Source: Bradyrhizobium tropiciagri (GTDB lineage: Bacteria > Pseudomonadota > Alphaproteobacteria > Rhizobiales > Xanthobacteraceae). From it: 64,000 bases of DNA. A program made the translations under genes and the position numbers. The notes beneath the pieces are model-generated. The model was not told the origin of the DNA. It worked only from the letters and a program-made list of their open reading frames with translations, and searched no databases. The stretch covers positions 372,001 to 436,000 of the forward strand of contig NZ_JAFCKF010000005.1 in NCBI RefSeq assembly GCF_018130545.1. Direction: 5' to 3'. Position 1 is the stretch's first letter, and each line of letters opens with the position of its first letter. Positions 41,201 to 48,705 of this stretch are shown one piece after another.

Positions 41201-41455
41201 TCGCGCGCCGATGGCCCGAAGACCTATGTGCAGCATCTCGTCGCCGCGCAGAAGGACCGGGTCTGGGAGCTGATCCAGAAGGGCGCGATCGTCTATGTCT
41301 GCGGCGACGGCGGCAAGATGGAGCCCGACGTCAAGGCGACGTTGATGTCGATCTATCGCGAGCGCACCGGTTCCGACGCAGATGCCGCCGCGCGCTGGAT
41401 CGAGGACATGGGCACAGGGAATCGCTACGTGCTCGACGTCTGGGCCGGTGGCTAG
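38222..41455 (+). CDS. Bifunctional cytochrome P450/NADPH-P450 reductase (CYP102, P450 BM3-like)
   Basis: A 1077-residue self-sufficient monooxygenase. The heme domain (about 1-465) aligns closely with P450 BM3: GDGLFT with the BM3 Phe87 equivalent at F92, I-helix AGHETTSG (271-278), EALR (330-333) and heme motif FGNGQRACIG with Cys412. A linker leads to an FMN domain (LVLYGSNLGSAEELATRMAD, about 495-645) and FAD/NADPH domains (RYYSISSSPAG; GPGTGLAPFRGF; VCGDGGKM). It takes electrons from NADPH and hydroxylates hydrophobic substrates, fatty acids being the usual ones. By eye, BM3 Arg47 and Tyr51, which anchor the carboxylate, are Ser52 and Ile56 here. No regulator gene is adjacent. Confidence 0.95.
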   Translation: MASGNRLSPIPHPPTKPVVGNMLSLDSTAPVQHLVKLSKELGPIFWLDMMGSPIVIVSGHDLVEELSDEKRFDKAVRGSLRRVRAVGGDGLFTADTKEPNWSKAHNILMQPFGNRAMQSYHPSMVDIAEQLVKKWERLNADEEIEVVHDMTALTLDTIGLCGFDYRFNSFYRRDYHPFVESLVRSLETIMMTRGLPLEGLWMQKRRKMLTDDVAFMNKMVDEIIAERRGNTDVTDDKKDMLAAMMTGVDRSTGEQLDDVNIRYQINTFLIAGHETTSGLLSCTIYALLKHPEVLKKAYEEVDRVLGPDIDARPTYQQVTQLTYITQCLKEALRLWPPAPAYGIAPLNDETIGGKYRLKKNTFITVLVMALHRDPSVWGPNPDVFDPENFSREAEAKRPINAWKPFGNGQRACIGRGFAMHEAALAIGMILQRFKLLDVHRYQMHLKETLTVKPDGFRIKVRPRDDRDRGAFTGSTGAVAAAPKVQRAPTTRPGHNTPMLVLYGSNLGSAEELATRMADLSEINGFSVRLGPLDDYVGKLPEEGGVLIICASYNGAAPDNAMQFVKWLESDLPKDAFAKVRYAVFGCGNSDWAATYQSVPRFIDEQLTKHGARAVYPRGEGDARSDLDGQFQKWFPEAAKVATKEFGIDWNFTRTAEDEPLYAIEPVAQGAVNTIVTQGGAVPMKVLANNELQTKDGAHPSERSTRHIEVELPANLRYRVGDHLSVVPRNDPTLVDSVARRFGFLPADQIRLQVSEGRRAQLPVGNAVSVGRLLTEFVELQQVATRKQIQIMAEHTRCPVTKPKLLAYVGDDEASATRYRAEVLAKRKSVFDLLEEYPACELPFHLYLEMLSLLAPRYYSISSSPAGEAQRCSVTVGVVEAPASSGRGIYKGICSNYLARRRAGDTVHATIKETKAGFRLPDDNAVPIIMIGPGTGLAPFRGFLQERAARKAQGATLGPAMLFFGCRHPEQDFIYADELKAFAADGISELFTAFSRADGPKTYVQHLVAAQKDRVWELIQKGAIVYVCGDGGKMEPDVKATLMSIYRERTGSDADAAARWIEDMGTGNRYVLDVWAGG

Positions 41456-41500
41456 CCCCGTGCCTTCGGCAAAGGTGCTGCCCATGCTACAAGCCGCCGC

Positions 41501-42175
41501 ATGATTCCATGGGAAAAGATCGATACCGGGCGCATTCCCGGCACCGAAGGTGAACTGCGCCTGATGCGGCGGGGCCGCGAATTCTCGATCATGCTCGGTA
41601 CCAATGAGCTGATGAACAGTCGCCTGTCGGGCTCGGAAGAGGCGCTGGCGACGCTTGCGGCGAAGAAGATCGAGCAGGTCGCAAAGCCGCATTTTCTGAT
41701 CGGCGGTCTCGGCATGGGCTTTACGCTGCGGGCTGCGCTCAAGGTGCTCGGAGGCGAGGCGAAGATCACGGTGGCCGAACTGGTGCCGGCGGTCGTCGCC
41801 TGGGCGCGAGGTCCGATGGCGGAGATTTTCGGTGACAGCCTGAACGATCCGCGCGTCAGCATTGAGGAGGTCGATGTCGCCGACGTGATCGAGCGTCATC
41901 CGCGCAGCTTCGATGCCATCCTCCTCGATGTCGATAACGGCCCCGAAGGGCTGACCCGCAAGGCCAATGATGCGCTGTACGATGTCGCCGGGCTGAAGCT
42001 CGCACACACCGCGTTGCGGCGCGGCGGCGTGCTCGCTGTCTGGTCATCCGGGCCGAACGCAAAATTCCCGAAATCGCTGTCGCGGGCCGGGTTCGCGGTC
42101 AACGAAATTGCGGTCCGTGCCACCGGCCGCGGCCGCGGCGTGCGCCACGTGATCTGGATCGCGGCCAAGGAGTAG
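41501..42175 (+). CDS. Spermidine synthase-like SAM-fold protein
   Basis: A 224-residue Rossmann-fold protein. FLIGGLGMGFTLRAAL is the glycine-rich nucleotide loop, ITVAELVPAVVAWARG the acidic strand 2, and DAILLDVDNGPEGLT strand 4 with the catalytic-site aspartates typical of spermidine synthases. It lacks the N-terminal beta domain of full aminopropyltransferases and may be a methyltransferase instead. It begins 45 bases after the P450 fusion in the same direction. Partner and substrate are not evident; the fold is clear. Confidence 0.75.
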   Translation: MIPWEKIDTGRIPGTEGELRLMRRGREFSIMLGTNELMNSRLSGSEEALATLAAKKIEQVAKPHFLIGGLGMGFTLRAALKVLGGEAKITVAELVPAVVAWARGPMAEIFGDSLNDPRVSIEEVDVADVIERHPRSFDAILLDVDNGPEGLTRKANDALYDVAGLKLAHTALRRGGVLAVWSSGPNAKFPKSLSRAGFAVNEIAVRATGRGRGVRHVIWIAAKE

Positions 42176-42291
42176 GCGGCGGCGCTATTGCGGCGCAGCA
42201 AGGCTGTCGCGAACGCGGCCCGGTGTTGAAAATCGGGGGCCGTTGGGTTTCACTCGACAGCAACCGAAGCCTCGAGCCCTTGGTCTGTCGG

Positions 42292-43179
42292 ATGCAGGCG
42301 ACGTCGAATTTTGGGGTGCAGGAGACGCACGGGATCCTGGACCGCTTCCAGGCCGAATTCCGCGGCTCGAGCGAGGGGCTCGGCTGGTCGTCGGCCTATG
42401 CCTCGGTCCAGCGCGAACGGCCGTTTGACGGGCACTTCCACGCGCTGTCGGACAATCTGATGGTGCTGCACCGGGGCGGTCCGGTCGACATCACCTATGT
42501 GATGGACGGCAAGTCGGTCGCACGGCACATCCCCCGTGGCGGCGTATTCTTCCTGCCCGCGGGCCACGCCTGCAACGTGGTGCTGCGCGAGGCGCTGGAA
42601 TCGACCCATATCTATCTGCGCTCCGACCTGTTCGCGGGCCGGGACGGGGCGTCCAGCTTGATCGGCGGTCTGGCGCCGATGCTCGGCGATCAGGATGCCG
42701 TGCTGGAGCATCTCGCAGCGGCGATCGGCGACACCATCACCGGCGGCCTGCCGGCCTCGTCGCTGTTCGTCGACCCGATCGCGCAGGCGATTGCCAACCG
42801 CTTTGTCGCGATCAATTTCCACAAGCCAAGCGTGGAGGCCGGCAAGCATCCGAACCTGCTCAGTAACCGGCAGATGGCGCGGATCCGGGAATTCGTCGAC
42901 GCCAATCTCGATACCGACATCCGGCTCGACCAGCTGGCGGAGCTGTGCGGCCGCAGCACCGAATATTTCGTGCGGCTGTTCAAGGCGACCAGCGGCGTCT
43001 CGCCCTATCAATACGTGCTCAATCTGCGCATCGAGCGTGCCCGAGCGCTGCTCGCCGACGAGACGCAGAGCCTGGCCGACATCGCACTGGCCTGCGGCTT
43101 CTCCCATCAAGAGCACTTTACGCGCATGTTCCGCCGGTTCACCGGCGTGACGCCCGGGCGGTACCGGCGCAGCCACTAG
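42292..43179 (+). CDS. AraC family transcriptional regulator
   Basis: A 295-residue regulator. An N-terminal ligand-sensing half (about 1-180; cupin-like FLPAGHACNVVL) is followed by two helix-turn-helix units: LDQLAELCGRSTEYFVRLFKATSGVSPYQYVLNL-type sequence and SLADIALACGFSHQEHFTRMFRRFTGVTPGRYR, the second being the AraC hallmark. An upstream in-frame GTG at 42223 would add 23 residues; neither start has a strong Shine-Dalgarno. It lies just before the maleylacetate reductase gene, with a direct-repeat operator candidate in between, so it most likely activates the hydroxyquinol module in response to its aromatic substrate. Confidence 0.87.
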   Translation: MQATSNFGVQETHGILDRFQAEFRGSSEGLGWSSAYASVQRERPFDGHFHALSDNLMVLHRGGPVDITYVMDGKSVARHIPRGGVFFLPAGHACNVVLREALESTHIYLRSDLFAGRDGASSLIGGLAPMLGDQDAVLEHLAAAIGDTITGGLPASSLFVDPIAQAIANRFVAINFHKPSVEAGKHPNLLSNRQMARIREFVDANLDTDIRLDQLAELCGRSTEYFVRLFKATSGVSPYQYVLNLRIERARALLADETQSLADIALACGFSHQEHFTRMFRRFTGVTPGRYRRSH

Positions 43180-43235
43180 CCCGTTAGCCGCCCGACGGTC
43201 GGGACCGGCGAGGGCGCTGCCCAGACGATTTTTCC

Positions 43236-43268
43236 GGTTTTGTGCAGATTCTGTTCGGTTTCGTGCAG
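43236..43268 (+). promoter_or_regulatory. Candidate AraC operator: direct repeats spaced 21 bp
   Basis: GGTTTTGTGCAG at 43236-43247 and GGTTTCGTGCAG at 43257-43268 match at 11 of 12 positions in the same orientation, start to start 21 bp (two helical turns). AraC activators typically bind such tandem half-sites. The pair lies 78 bases before the maleylacetate reductase ATG, where an activator would contact RNA polymerase. Confidence 0.6.
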
Positions 43269-43345
43269 GCCCGCGACCGCCGCCTGCCGCTAGCTTTCTC
43301 CCAACAAAGCGAAATTTTGCCGGTTTGCCGGCTGGGAGAAATGCC

Positions 43346-44470
43346 ATGAGCATCGCAGCGCCCGATGCCGTACGCCCACCCATCGTTGGGGCCGGAGATG
43401 CCGGCAGCGGTACCTTTGCGTACTGCTCGCAGCAATATCGTGTGGTGTTCGGCGCCGGCACCTCGGTGCGGCTTGGCGAGGAGAGCGAGCGCCTCGGCAT
43501 CAAGCGGGCGCTGGTGCTTACCACCCCCGAGCAGCAGGATCTGGGACGCCGGCTCGGCGCTGGTCTCGGTGACCGGCTCGCAGGCCTCTACGCCGGCGCG
43601 CGCATGCATACGCCGGTGGAAGTCACCAACGAGGCGCTCGGAATCGTCGAATCCCATGACATCGATGGGTTGGTCGCGATCGGCGGCGGCTCGACGGTCG
43701 GGCTCGGCAAGGCGCTGTCGCTGCGCACCGGGCTGCCGCATATCGCCATGCCCACTACCTATGCCGGCTCGGAGATGACGCCGATCCTTGGCGAAACCGC
43801 CAACGGCATCAAGACCACGCAACAGTCCCAGGACCTGGTGCCGGACACCGTCATCTACGACGTCGATCTCACCGTCAGTTTGCCCCCGCACGTCTCCGCC
43901 GCGAGCGGCCTGAACGCGATCGCCCACGCCGTCGAGGCACTCTATGCGCCCGACGTCAATCCGCTGACCTCGCTGATGGCGGAAGACGGCATCGCCGCGC
44001 TTGCCCGTGCGCTGCCGCGCATCATGACGATGCCGGCGGATGCCGGAGCACGCCGCGATGCGCTTTATGGCGCCTGGCTTTGCGGCGTCTGCCTCGGCGC
44101 GGTCGGGATGTCGCTGCATCACAAGCTCTGCCATGTGCTCGGCGGCATGTTCGACCTGCCGCATGCCGAAACCCACGCGATCGTGCTGCCGCATGCTGCC
44201 GCCTACAACGCCGCGGCCGCACCTGACGCGATGACCCGAGTTGCGCGCGCATTGCGCGTGACAGATGCGCCGCAAGGGCTGTTCGACCTCGCGCGCCGGC
44301 TGACGTTGCCGCGCCGGCTGGCCGACATCGGCATGCCCGAGGACGGCATTGCGCGCGCCGCCGAGATGGCCGTGCGTAGCCCCTATGCCAATCCAAGACC
44401 TGTCGAGCGCGTCGCGATCCAGGACCTGATCGCCGCAGCCTGGCGTGGCGACGCGCCTGCGCGGCACTGA
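43346..44470 (+). CDS. Maleylacetate reductase
   Basis: A 374-residue iron-alcohol-dehydrogenase-like enzyme that reduces maleylacetate to 3-oxoadipate with NAD(P)H, the last dedicated step from hydroxyquinol. It shows the nucleotide-binding motif GGGSTVGLGKALSLRTGLPHIAMPTTYAGSEMTPILG of maleylacetate reductases, and GMSLHHKLCHVLGGMFDLPHAETHA with the conserved His-containing region. GGGAGA lies 7 bases upstream of the chosen ATG; an in-frame start seven codons earlier is less likely. It is followed after 26 bases by the ring-cleavage dioxygenase gene, which supports the assignment. Confidence 0.93.
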   Translation: MSIAAPDAVRPPIVGAGDAGSGTFAYCSQQYRVVFGAGTSVRLGEESERLGIKRALVLTTPEQQDLGRRLGAGLGDRLAGLYAGARMHTPVEVTNEALGIVESHDIDGLVAIGGGSTVGLGKALSLRTGLPHIAMPTTYAGSEMTPILGETANGIKTTQQSQDLVPDTVIYDVDLTVSLPPHVSAASGLNAIAHAVEALYAPDVNPLTSLMAEDGIAALARALPRIMTMPADAGARRDALYGAWLCGVCLGAVGMSLHHKLCHVLGGMFDLPHAETHAIVLPHAAAYNAAAAPDAMTRVARALRVTDAPQGLFDLARRLTLPRRLADIGMPEDGIARAAEMAVRSPYANPRPVERVAIQDLIAAAWRGDAPARH

Positions 44471-44496
44471 CATCTCGAGCTCAAAAGGACGACACG

Positions 44497-45399
44497 ATGG
44501 CCAATTTCAACGAGCATGACCTTACCGACGAGGTGATCAGCAGCTTCGCCAGCACGCCGAACAAGCGGCTGAAATTCCTCATCGAGGAGACCGTCAAGTC
44601 GCTGCATGATCTGGTACGCCGCACCGAGCTCACCTTCGAGGAATGGAATCAGGCGATCGAATTCCTCACCCGCACCGGCCAGACCTGCACGCCGCTGCGC
44701 CAGGAGTTCATCCTGCTCTCCGACGTGCTCGGCGTCTCAATGCTGGTCGACGCGGTCAATCACCGCGAGCGCGAGGGCGCCACCGAGACCACGGTGCTCG
44801 GCCCGTTCTATGTCGGCGAGCACCGCGTCACGCCGCACGGCGCCAACATCTCCGAAGGGATCGACGGCGAGCCGATGTTCGTGCAGAGCCGCGTCACCGA
44901 CCTTGCCGGCGAGCCGCTCGTCGGTGCGGAGATCGACGTCTGGCATGCCGACGACGACGGTTTCTACGATTCGCAGAAAGCGGACTACGCGGCACACGGC
45001 CCGTCGCTGCGCGCGCGCTTTGTGACCGACGCCGATGGCCGCTTCTCGTTCCGCACCATCCTGCCGTGCAGCTATCCGATCCCGACCGATGGCCCGGTCG
45101 GCGATCTCATCACGACCACGAAGCGGCATCCGATGCGGCCCGCGCATGTGCATTTCCTGGTCAAGGCCGAGGGTTACGAGCCGCTGATCACCCACGTCTT
45201 CCTCGATGGCGACGAATATCTGCGCAGCGACGTGGTGTTCGGCGTCAAGGACGAGCTGATCGCGCGTGTCGCGCCGAAGAGCGAACCGGCGCTGCCGAAC
45301 GGCGAGCGGGTGTCCGGCCCGTGGCACCTGATGACCTACGACTTCCAGATGCGGCCCGGCGCAGGCCTGGTGCCGAAGCCGATGATGGCCGCGGAATAA
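44497..45399 (+). CDS. Hydroxyquinol 1,2-dioxygenase (intradiol)
   Basis: A 300-residue non-heme Fe(III) dioxygenase that opens 1,2,4-trihydroxybenzene to maleylacetate. The N-terminal helical linker domain (FNEHDLTDEVISSFASTPNKRLKF start) is the one seen in hydroxyquinol and catechol intradiol enzymes, and LGPFYVGEHR, IDVWHADDDGFYDSQ, CSYPIPTDGPVGDL and RPAHVHFLVKAEGYEPLITHVF supply the Tyr/Tyr/His/His iron ligands. Close context with maleylacetate reductase and a phenol hydroxylase-like flavoprotein favours hydroxyquinol over catechol as substrate. AAAGGACG precedes the ATG. Confidence 0.93.
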   Translation: MANFNEHDLTDEVISSFASTPNKRLKFLIEETVKSLHDLVRRTELTFEEWNQAIEFLTRTGQTCTPLRQEFILLSDVLGVSMLVDAVNHREREGATETTVLGPFYVGEHRVTPHGANISEGIDGEPMFVQSRVTDLAGEPLVGAEIDVWHADDDGFYDSQKADYAAHGPSLRARFVTDADGRFSFRTILPCSYPIPTDGPVGDLITTTKRHPMRPAHVHFLVKAEGYEPLITHVFLDGDEYLRSDVVFGVKDELIARVAPKSEPALPNGERVSGPWHLMTYDFQMRPGAGLVPKPMMAAE

Positions 45400-45434
45400 C
45401 GACCTCAACCAACAGAACGACCAGGGAGACGACG

Positions 45435-47219
45435 ATGACCAGCAAACCTGTTGAGACCGACGTGCTTGTCGTCGGCAGCGGCCCGGCCGGCGCGACGGCG
45501 GCGGCGCTGCTCGGCATGTATGGCGTTAAGCACATCATGGTCACGAAATACGGCTGGCTGGCAGACACGCCGCGTGCCCACATCACCAACCAGCGTGCGA
45601 TGGAAGTGCTGCGCGACCTCGGCCTTGAGGAGAAGGCGGTGGCGCAGGCCGTGCCGCAGCCCCTGATGGCCAACAACGTGTTCTGCGAGAGCCTCGCCGG
45701 AGAGGAATTCGGCCGGCTCTACTCCTGGGGCAACCATCCCGCGCGCAAGGCGGATTACGATCTCGCCAGCCCGACCCGGATCTGCGATCTGCCGCAGAAT
45801 TTCCTCGAGCCGATCCTGATCGAGGCTGCCGGACAGCGCGGCACCTCGCTGTGCTTCAACACTGAATTCGTCGACCTGGTGCAGGATGCCGACGGTGTCA
45901 CCGCGACGGTAAAAGACCGCCTCTCCGGCGAGGTCTACCAGATCCGCGCCAAATATCTGATCGGCGCTGACGGCGGCCGCAGCCGGGTCGCCGAAGTGGT
46001 CGGATTGCCGATGGAGGGCCAGATGGGCCGCGCCGGCAGCATGAACATCATCGTGCAGGCCGACTTGAGCAAGTACGTCGCGCACCGGCCGAGCGTACTC
46101 TATTGGGTGCTGCAACCCGGCGCTGAGATCGGCGGCATCGGCGCCGGCCTGATCCGCATGGTGCGGCCGTGGAATGAATGGCTGATCATCTGGGGCTACG
46201 ACATCGAGCAGGGCGAGCGCAAGCTCTCAAACGACGAGGCGATCTCGATCGTGCGCAATCTGGTCGGCGACGAGACTCTCGAGGTCAACGTCCGCTCGAC
46301 CTCGACCTGGACCGTGAACGAGATGTATGCCGGCCGCTATTCGTCCGGCCGCGTGTTCTGTGTCGGCGATGCCGTGCACCGTCATCCACCGACCAACGGG
46401 CTTGGCTCCAATACTTCGATCCAGGATTCCTTCAATCTATGCTGGAAGCTGAAGCTGGTGCTCGAGGGCCACGCGGCGCCGTCGCTGCTCGAGACCTATT
46501 CGGCCGAGCGCCAGCCGGTAGGCAAGCAGATCGTGACCCGCGCCAACAAGAGTATCGGCGATTTCCCACCGATCTTCGAGGCGGTGGGACTTGTCGCCTC
46601 GACCGATCCGGCCGAGGCCCGCAAGGCGATCGCCGCGCGCAAGGCGCCGACCGCCGAGGGCAAGGCACGTCGCAAGAAGCTCTATGAGGCCATCGCCAAC
46701 AAGAGCTACGAGTTCAACTGCCACGGTGTCGAGCTGAACCAGCGCTACGGCTCGACAGCCGTGGTGTCCGACGGCACGCCGATGCCGGCCTTCACCAGGG
46801 ATCACGAGCTCTATTATCAGGCCACGACCTGGCCCGGCGCGCATCTGCCGCACGTCTGGGTCGAGCATCACGGCCAGCGCAAATCGACGCTCGATCTCAC
46901 TGGCAAGGGCCGCTTCACGCTGCTCACCGGGATCGGCGGCGACGGCTGGAAGACTGCTGCCGCCACGGTGGAGAAGGCTTACGGCCTGCCGGTCGATGTC
47001 GTGACCATCGGTCCGCAGGGCTGCGATGCGCTCGACATCTATGCCGACTGGTATCGCCAGAGCGAGGTCGACGAGGACGGCTGCGTGCTGGTGCGTCCCG
47101 ACATGTATGTCGCCTGGCGCGCCAGGGAGGCGGCGGCTGACGCCACCGACGTGCTGCTCGACGTGTTCGGCCAGATCCTCGGCCGTAGCGCGCAAGCGAA
47201 GTCCGTCGCCGCCGCGTGA
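45435..47219 (+). CDS. FAD-dependent aromatic monooxygenase (phenol hydroxylase/TfdB-like)
   Basis: A 594-residue class A flavin hydroxylase. The N-terminal FAD motif is VVGSGPAGATAAALLGMYG; the middle DG motif is IGADGGRSRVAE; the GD motif is VGDAVHRHPPTNGLGSNTSIQDSFNLCWK. A thioredoxin-like C-terminal domain follows, as in phenol hydroxylases. It hydroxylates a phenol with NAD(P)H and O2. In this operon it should feed hydroxyquinol, so resorcinol, hydroxybenzoquinone precursors or a related phenol are candidates. GGGAG lies seven bases before the ATG. The frame is open 264 codons further upstream but inside the dioxygenase gene. Confidence 0.88.
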   Translation: MTSKPVETDVLVVGSGPAGATAAALLGMYGVKHIMVTKYGWLADTPRAHITNQRAMEVLRDLGLEEKAVAQAVPQPLMANNVFCESLAGEEFGRLYSWGNHPARKADYDLASPTRICDLPQNFLEPILIEAAGQRGTSLCFNTEFVDLVQDADGVTATVKDRLSGEVYQIRAKYLIGADGGRSRVAEVVGLPMEGQMGRAGSMNIIVQADLSKYVAHRPSVLYWVLQPGAEIGGIGAGLIRMVRPWNEWLIIWGYDIEQGERKLSNDEAISIVRNLVGDETLEVNVRSTSTWTVNEMYAGRYSSGRVFCVGDAVHRHPPTNGLGSNTSIQDSFNLCWKLKLVLEGHAAPSLLETYSAERQPVGKQIVTRANKSIGDFPPIFEAVGLVASTDPAEARKAIAARKAPTAEGKARRKKLYEAIANKSYEFNCHGVELNQRYGSTAVVSDGTPMPAFTRDHELYYQATTWPGAHLPHVWVEHHGQRKSTLDLTGKGRFTLLTGIGGDGWKTAAATVEKAYGLPVDVVTIGPQGCDALDIYADWYRQSEVDEDGCVLVRPDMYVAWRAREAAADATDVLLDVFGQILGRSAQAKSVAAA

Positions 47220-47299
47220 TGCGACGCGACGCAAATAATTTTTCAGAACGAAATGAAACGGCAGCCGGCATGCAACCGGCTCGCCTCAAGGAGGGGAAA

Positions 47300-48625
47300 A
47301 TGAGCAAGGACCATTTGAACGTCATGTCTTTCGATCGCCGCCGCGTGCTGCAGGGTATCGCCGGTGGGGTCGCCGCAGCAGGTACGACGACGTTGTTCGC
47401 GCCGGCGGCGCGTGCTGCCAACAAGCCGATCAAGATCGGTTACGTCTCGCCCAAGAGTGGCCCGCTCGCCGCCTTCGCCGAAGCTGACGACTTCGTGCTC
47501 GGCGAGTTCAGAAAGTTCATCAAGGACGGCGTCAAGGTCGGATCGCAGACCTATCCGGTCGAGGTGGTGACAAAGGACAGCCAGTCGAATCCGAACCGCG
47601 CCGCTGAAGTCGCCAAGGAGCTGATTACCCGCGACAATGTCAGCTTGATCGTGGTCGGCGCGACGCCCGAGACCAATAATCCGGTGGCGACGCAGTGCGA
47701 GCTCGAACAGGTGCCGTGCATCTCCTCCGTCGCACCGTGGCAGACCAATTTCATCGGCCGGCAGGCCAATCCCGGCGATCCCAAGAGCTGGAAGCCATTC
47801 GACTACACTTTCCACTATTTCTGGGGGCTCGAGGATGTGATCGGCGTCTTCACCAGCATGTGGAGCCAGGTCGCGTCGAACAAATCGGTCGGCGCGCTGT
47901 TTCCGAACGATGCCGACGGCAACGCCTGGGGCGACACCACGATCGGCTTCCCGCCTGTTATGGCCAAGCAGGGCTTCAAGCTCACCGATCCCGGCCGCTT
48001 CCAGAATCTCACCGACGATTTCAGTTCGCAGATCGCGGCCTTTCGTGGCGCCGATGCCGAGATCATCACCGGCGTGATCATCCCGCCCGACTTCACCACC
48101 TTCTGGAATCAGGCACGGCAGAAAGGGCTCAAGCCGAAAGTCGTGTCGGTGGCCAAGGCGTTGCTGTTCCCGGCTTCGGTGCAGGCACTCGGCAAGGGCG
48201 GCAACAATATCTCGACCGAGGTGTGGTGGACGCCGACCCATCCCTACAAATCGAGCCTCAGCGGCGTCAGCGCGACCGATCTCGCCAAGGGCTATGAGCA
48301 GGCCTCCGGCAAGCAGTGGACCCAGCCGATCGGCTTCGTGCATTCGCTGTTCGAGGTCGCGATCGACGCGATCAAGCGCTCCAGTGATCCGAGCGACGGC
48401 GCCGCGCTGGCGAAGGCGATCGGAGCGACCAAGCTCGATACGATCGTGGGCCAGGTCGCATTCGGCTCCAGCGCGGTCCCGCCGTTCGCAGCCAAGAACA
48501 TCGCCAAGACGCCGCTCGTCGGCGGCCAGTGGCGGCTCAATGGCGACAAATACGACATGGTGATCACCGACAACAAGCTGGCGCCGCAGATCCCGCTTGG
48601 CGGCGACATGCAGGCGCTGAGCTAA
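47300..48625 (+). CDS. ABC transporter substrate-binding protein, branched-chain amino acid (LivJ/HAAT) type, Tat-exported
   Basis: A 441-residue periplasmic receptor of type I fold. The N-terminus has a twin-arginine motif (SFDRRRVLQGIAGG) followed by a hydrophobic stretch and an AxA site (PAARAAN), so export by Tat is expected, which is less usual for this family. Mature motifs include IKIGYVSPKSGPLAAFAEADDFVL, NPNRAAEVAKELI and NVSLIVVGATPETNNPVATQCE. AAGGAGGGG precedes the ATG, which decides the start over upstream in-frame codons. It sits between catabolic genes and four importer genes, so it probably binds the aromatic substrate of the module rather than an amino acid. Confidence 0.9.
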   Translation: MSKDHLNVMSFDRRRVLQGIAGGVAAAGTTTLFAPAARAANKPIKIGYVSPKSGPLAAFAEADDFVLGEFRKFIKDGVKVGSQTYPVEVVTKDSQSNPNRAAEVAKELITRDNVSLIVVGATPETNNPVATQCELEQVPCISSVAPWQTNFIGRQANPGDPKSWKPFDYTFHYFWGLEDVIGVFTSMWSQVASNKSVGALFPNDADGNAWGDTTIGFPPVMAKQGFKLTDPGRFQNLTDDFSSQIAAFRGADAEIITGVIIPPDFTTFWNQARQKGLKPKVVSVAKALLFPASVQALGKGGNNISTEVWWTPTHPYKSSLSGVSATDLAKGYEQASGKQWTQPIGFVHSLFEVAIDAIKRSSDPSDGAALAKAIGATKLDTIVGQVAFGSSAVPPFAAKNIAKTPLVGGQWRLNGDKYDMVITDNKLAPQIPLGGDMQALS

Positions 48626-48648
48626 CGCGCCGTCGGCGGTTGTCGATC

Positions 48649-48677
48649 GGAGATGCGCGGCACGCCCGCGCATCTCC
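48649..48677 (+). other. Perfect 12-bp stem-loop after the binding-protein gene
   Basis: GGAGATGCGCGG and CCGCGCATCTCC are perfect inverted repeats with a CACGC loop, 23 bases after the substrate-binding-protein stop. The placement mirrors that of the hairpin at 32382-32409 in the peptide-transporter array. A role in stabilising the receptor mRNA or limiting permease expression is likely. Confidence 0.7.
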
Positions 48678-48705
48678 CCGGACCAATCCATTTTTGAGAG
48701 CGAAC

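Noticed and set aside
44643-45434. N-terminal extension of the flavin monooxygenase frame
   Set aside because: It lies inside the dioxygenase gene in another frame and encodes Arg-rich sequence; GGGAG and MTSKPVETDVLVVGSG at 45435 mark the true start.
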